From Micromonospora andamanensis (GTDB taxonomy: Bacteria > Actinomycetota > Actinomycetes > Mycobacteriales > Micromonosporaceae), in contig NZ_BOOZ01000007.1 in assembly GCF_016863495.1 (NCBI RefSeq), positions 248,001 through 312,000 on the forward strand: a stretch of DNA of 64,000 nt, read 5' to 3'. Position numbers and translations under genes: made by a program. Of this stretch, positions 63,690-64,000 are shown piece after piece. A model generated the notes under the pieces. It made no database searches. It was not told the origin of the DNA and saw nothing but the letters and a program-made list of their open reading frames with translations. Each line of letters starts with the position of its first letter. The first letter of the stretch is position 1.

Positions 63690-64000
63690 ATGAAGATCAT
63701 CCTGACTCAGGAGGTGTCCGGGCTCGGTGCCCCGGGCGACATCGTGGAGGTCAAGAACGGCTACGGCCGTAACTACCTGCTCCCGCAGGGCTTCGCGATC
63801 GCCTGGACCAAGGGCGCGGAGAAGCAGGTCACGCTCATCAAGCGGGCCCGTTCGGCCCGCGAGATCCGCGACCTGGACCACGCCAACGAGGTGAAGGCAC
63901 AGCTCGAAGCACTGAAGGTGACCCTCAAGGCTCGTGCCGGCGAAGGTGGTCGGCTCTTCGGCTCGGTCACCCCGGCCGAGATCGTCGACGCCGTCAAGGC
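63690..64000 (+). CDS. rplI: 50S ribosomal protein L9, 3' end outside window
   Basis: N-terminal part of L9: [104 protein letters not shown], 103 full codons before the window edge of an expected about 148. The N-terminal RNA-binding domain (V-K-x-G-Y-G-R-N-Y-L) and connecting helix are present. ATG 63690 with GAGAAAGG upstream, 13 bp after rpsR. Confidence 0.97.
   Translation, partial: MKIILTQEVSGLGAPGDIVEVKNGYGRNYLLPQGFAIAWTKGAEKQVTLIKRARSAREIRDLDHANEVKAQLEALKVTLKARAGEGGRLFGSVTPAEIVDAVK

Overview
The window is a high-GC actinobacterial chromosome segment centred on the replication origin. Gene order and protein sequences point to the family Micromonosporaceae, most likely Micromonospora or a close relative. 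The evidence is the order rpmH-rnpA-yidD-yidC-jag-rsmG-parA-parB on one side of oriC and dnaA, dnaN-gnd-recF-dciA-gyrB-gyrA-DUF3566-tRNA-Ile-tRNA-Ala on the other, a GyrA intein, parS sites of the GTTTCACGTGAAAC type, and frequent GTG starts.

Layout. Positions 1-7.3 kb are accessory to metabolic: an MFS exporter cut by the window edge, a small membrane protein divergent from a giant P-type cation ATPase, and a Sua5-type enzyme for tRNA t6A. Positions 7.3-15 kb (minus strand) hold gyrB, gyrA with its intein, a DUF3566 membrane protein, tRNA-Ile, a 42-codon DLW-39 gene and tRNA-Ala. Positions 15.3-22.4 kb hold dciA, recF, gnd and dnaN, then oriC (about 20 DnaA-box-like 9-mers) and dnaA. Positions 23-29.1 kb (plus strand) hold the rpmH to parB string. 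Two parS sites lie inside the parA coding sequence and three more near 30.5-30.8 kb, the last group mixed with perfect DnaA boxes.

Positions 29.5-38.4 kb carry an alpha/beta hydrolase, a HIT-like protein, D-Ala-D-Ala ligase with an aminotransferase, a GNAT protein, a CwlM-like amidase and trxB-trxA behind a SigR/SigH-type promoter. Positions 38.5-45.8 kb are the conserved actinobacterial block anti-sigma/sigM/pseudokinase/murJ, divergent from the CCA-adding enzyme. Positions 46-48.7 kb hold a secreted subtilase and an alkylated-DNA repair protein.

Positions 48.9-64 kb match the mycobacterial ino1 to rplI neighbourhood: ino1 and its PadR-type regulator, DUF5318, ponA, a GT87-type membrane protein, another large membrane protein, an endonuclease IV family gene, then rpsF-ssb-rpsR-rplI. 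Between ponA and the GT87 gene sits an islet of about 2.7 kb with two paralogous secreted DUF2690 proteins and a low-GC SARP regulator carrying a TTA codon.

Points that stand out: ectopic clusters of perfect DnaA boxes (gyrB/gyrA gap, parS cluster, murJ/pseudokinase gap), a dispersed intergenic hairpin family built on TGCGGCATGTCG (three copies), an S18 protein without zinc-ligand cysteines in the main rpsF operon, a perfect PadR operator upstream of padR-ino1, and the DUF2690/SARP islet. Motifs were read by eye. No alignments, structure predictions or searches were run.
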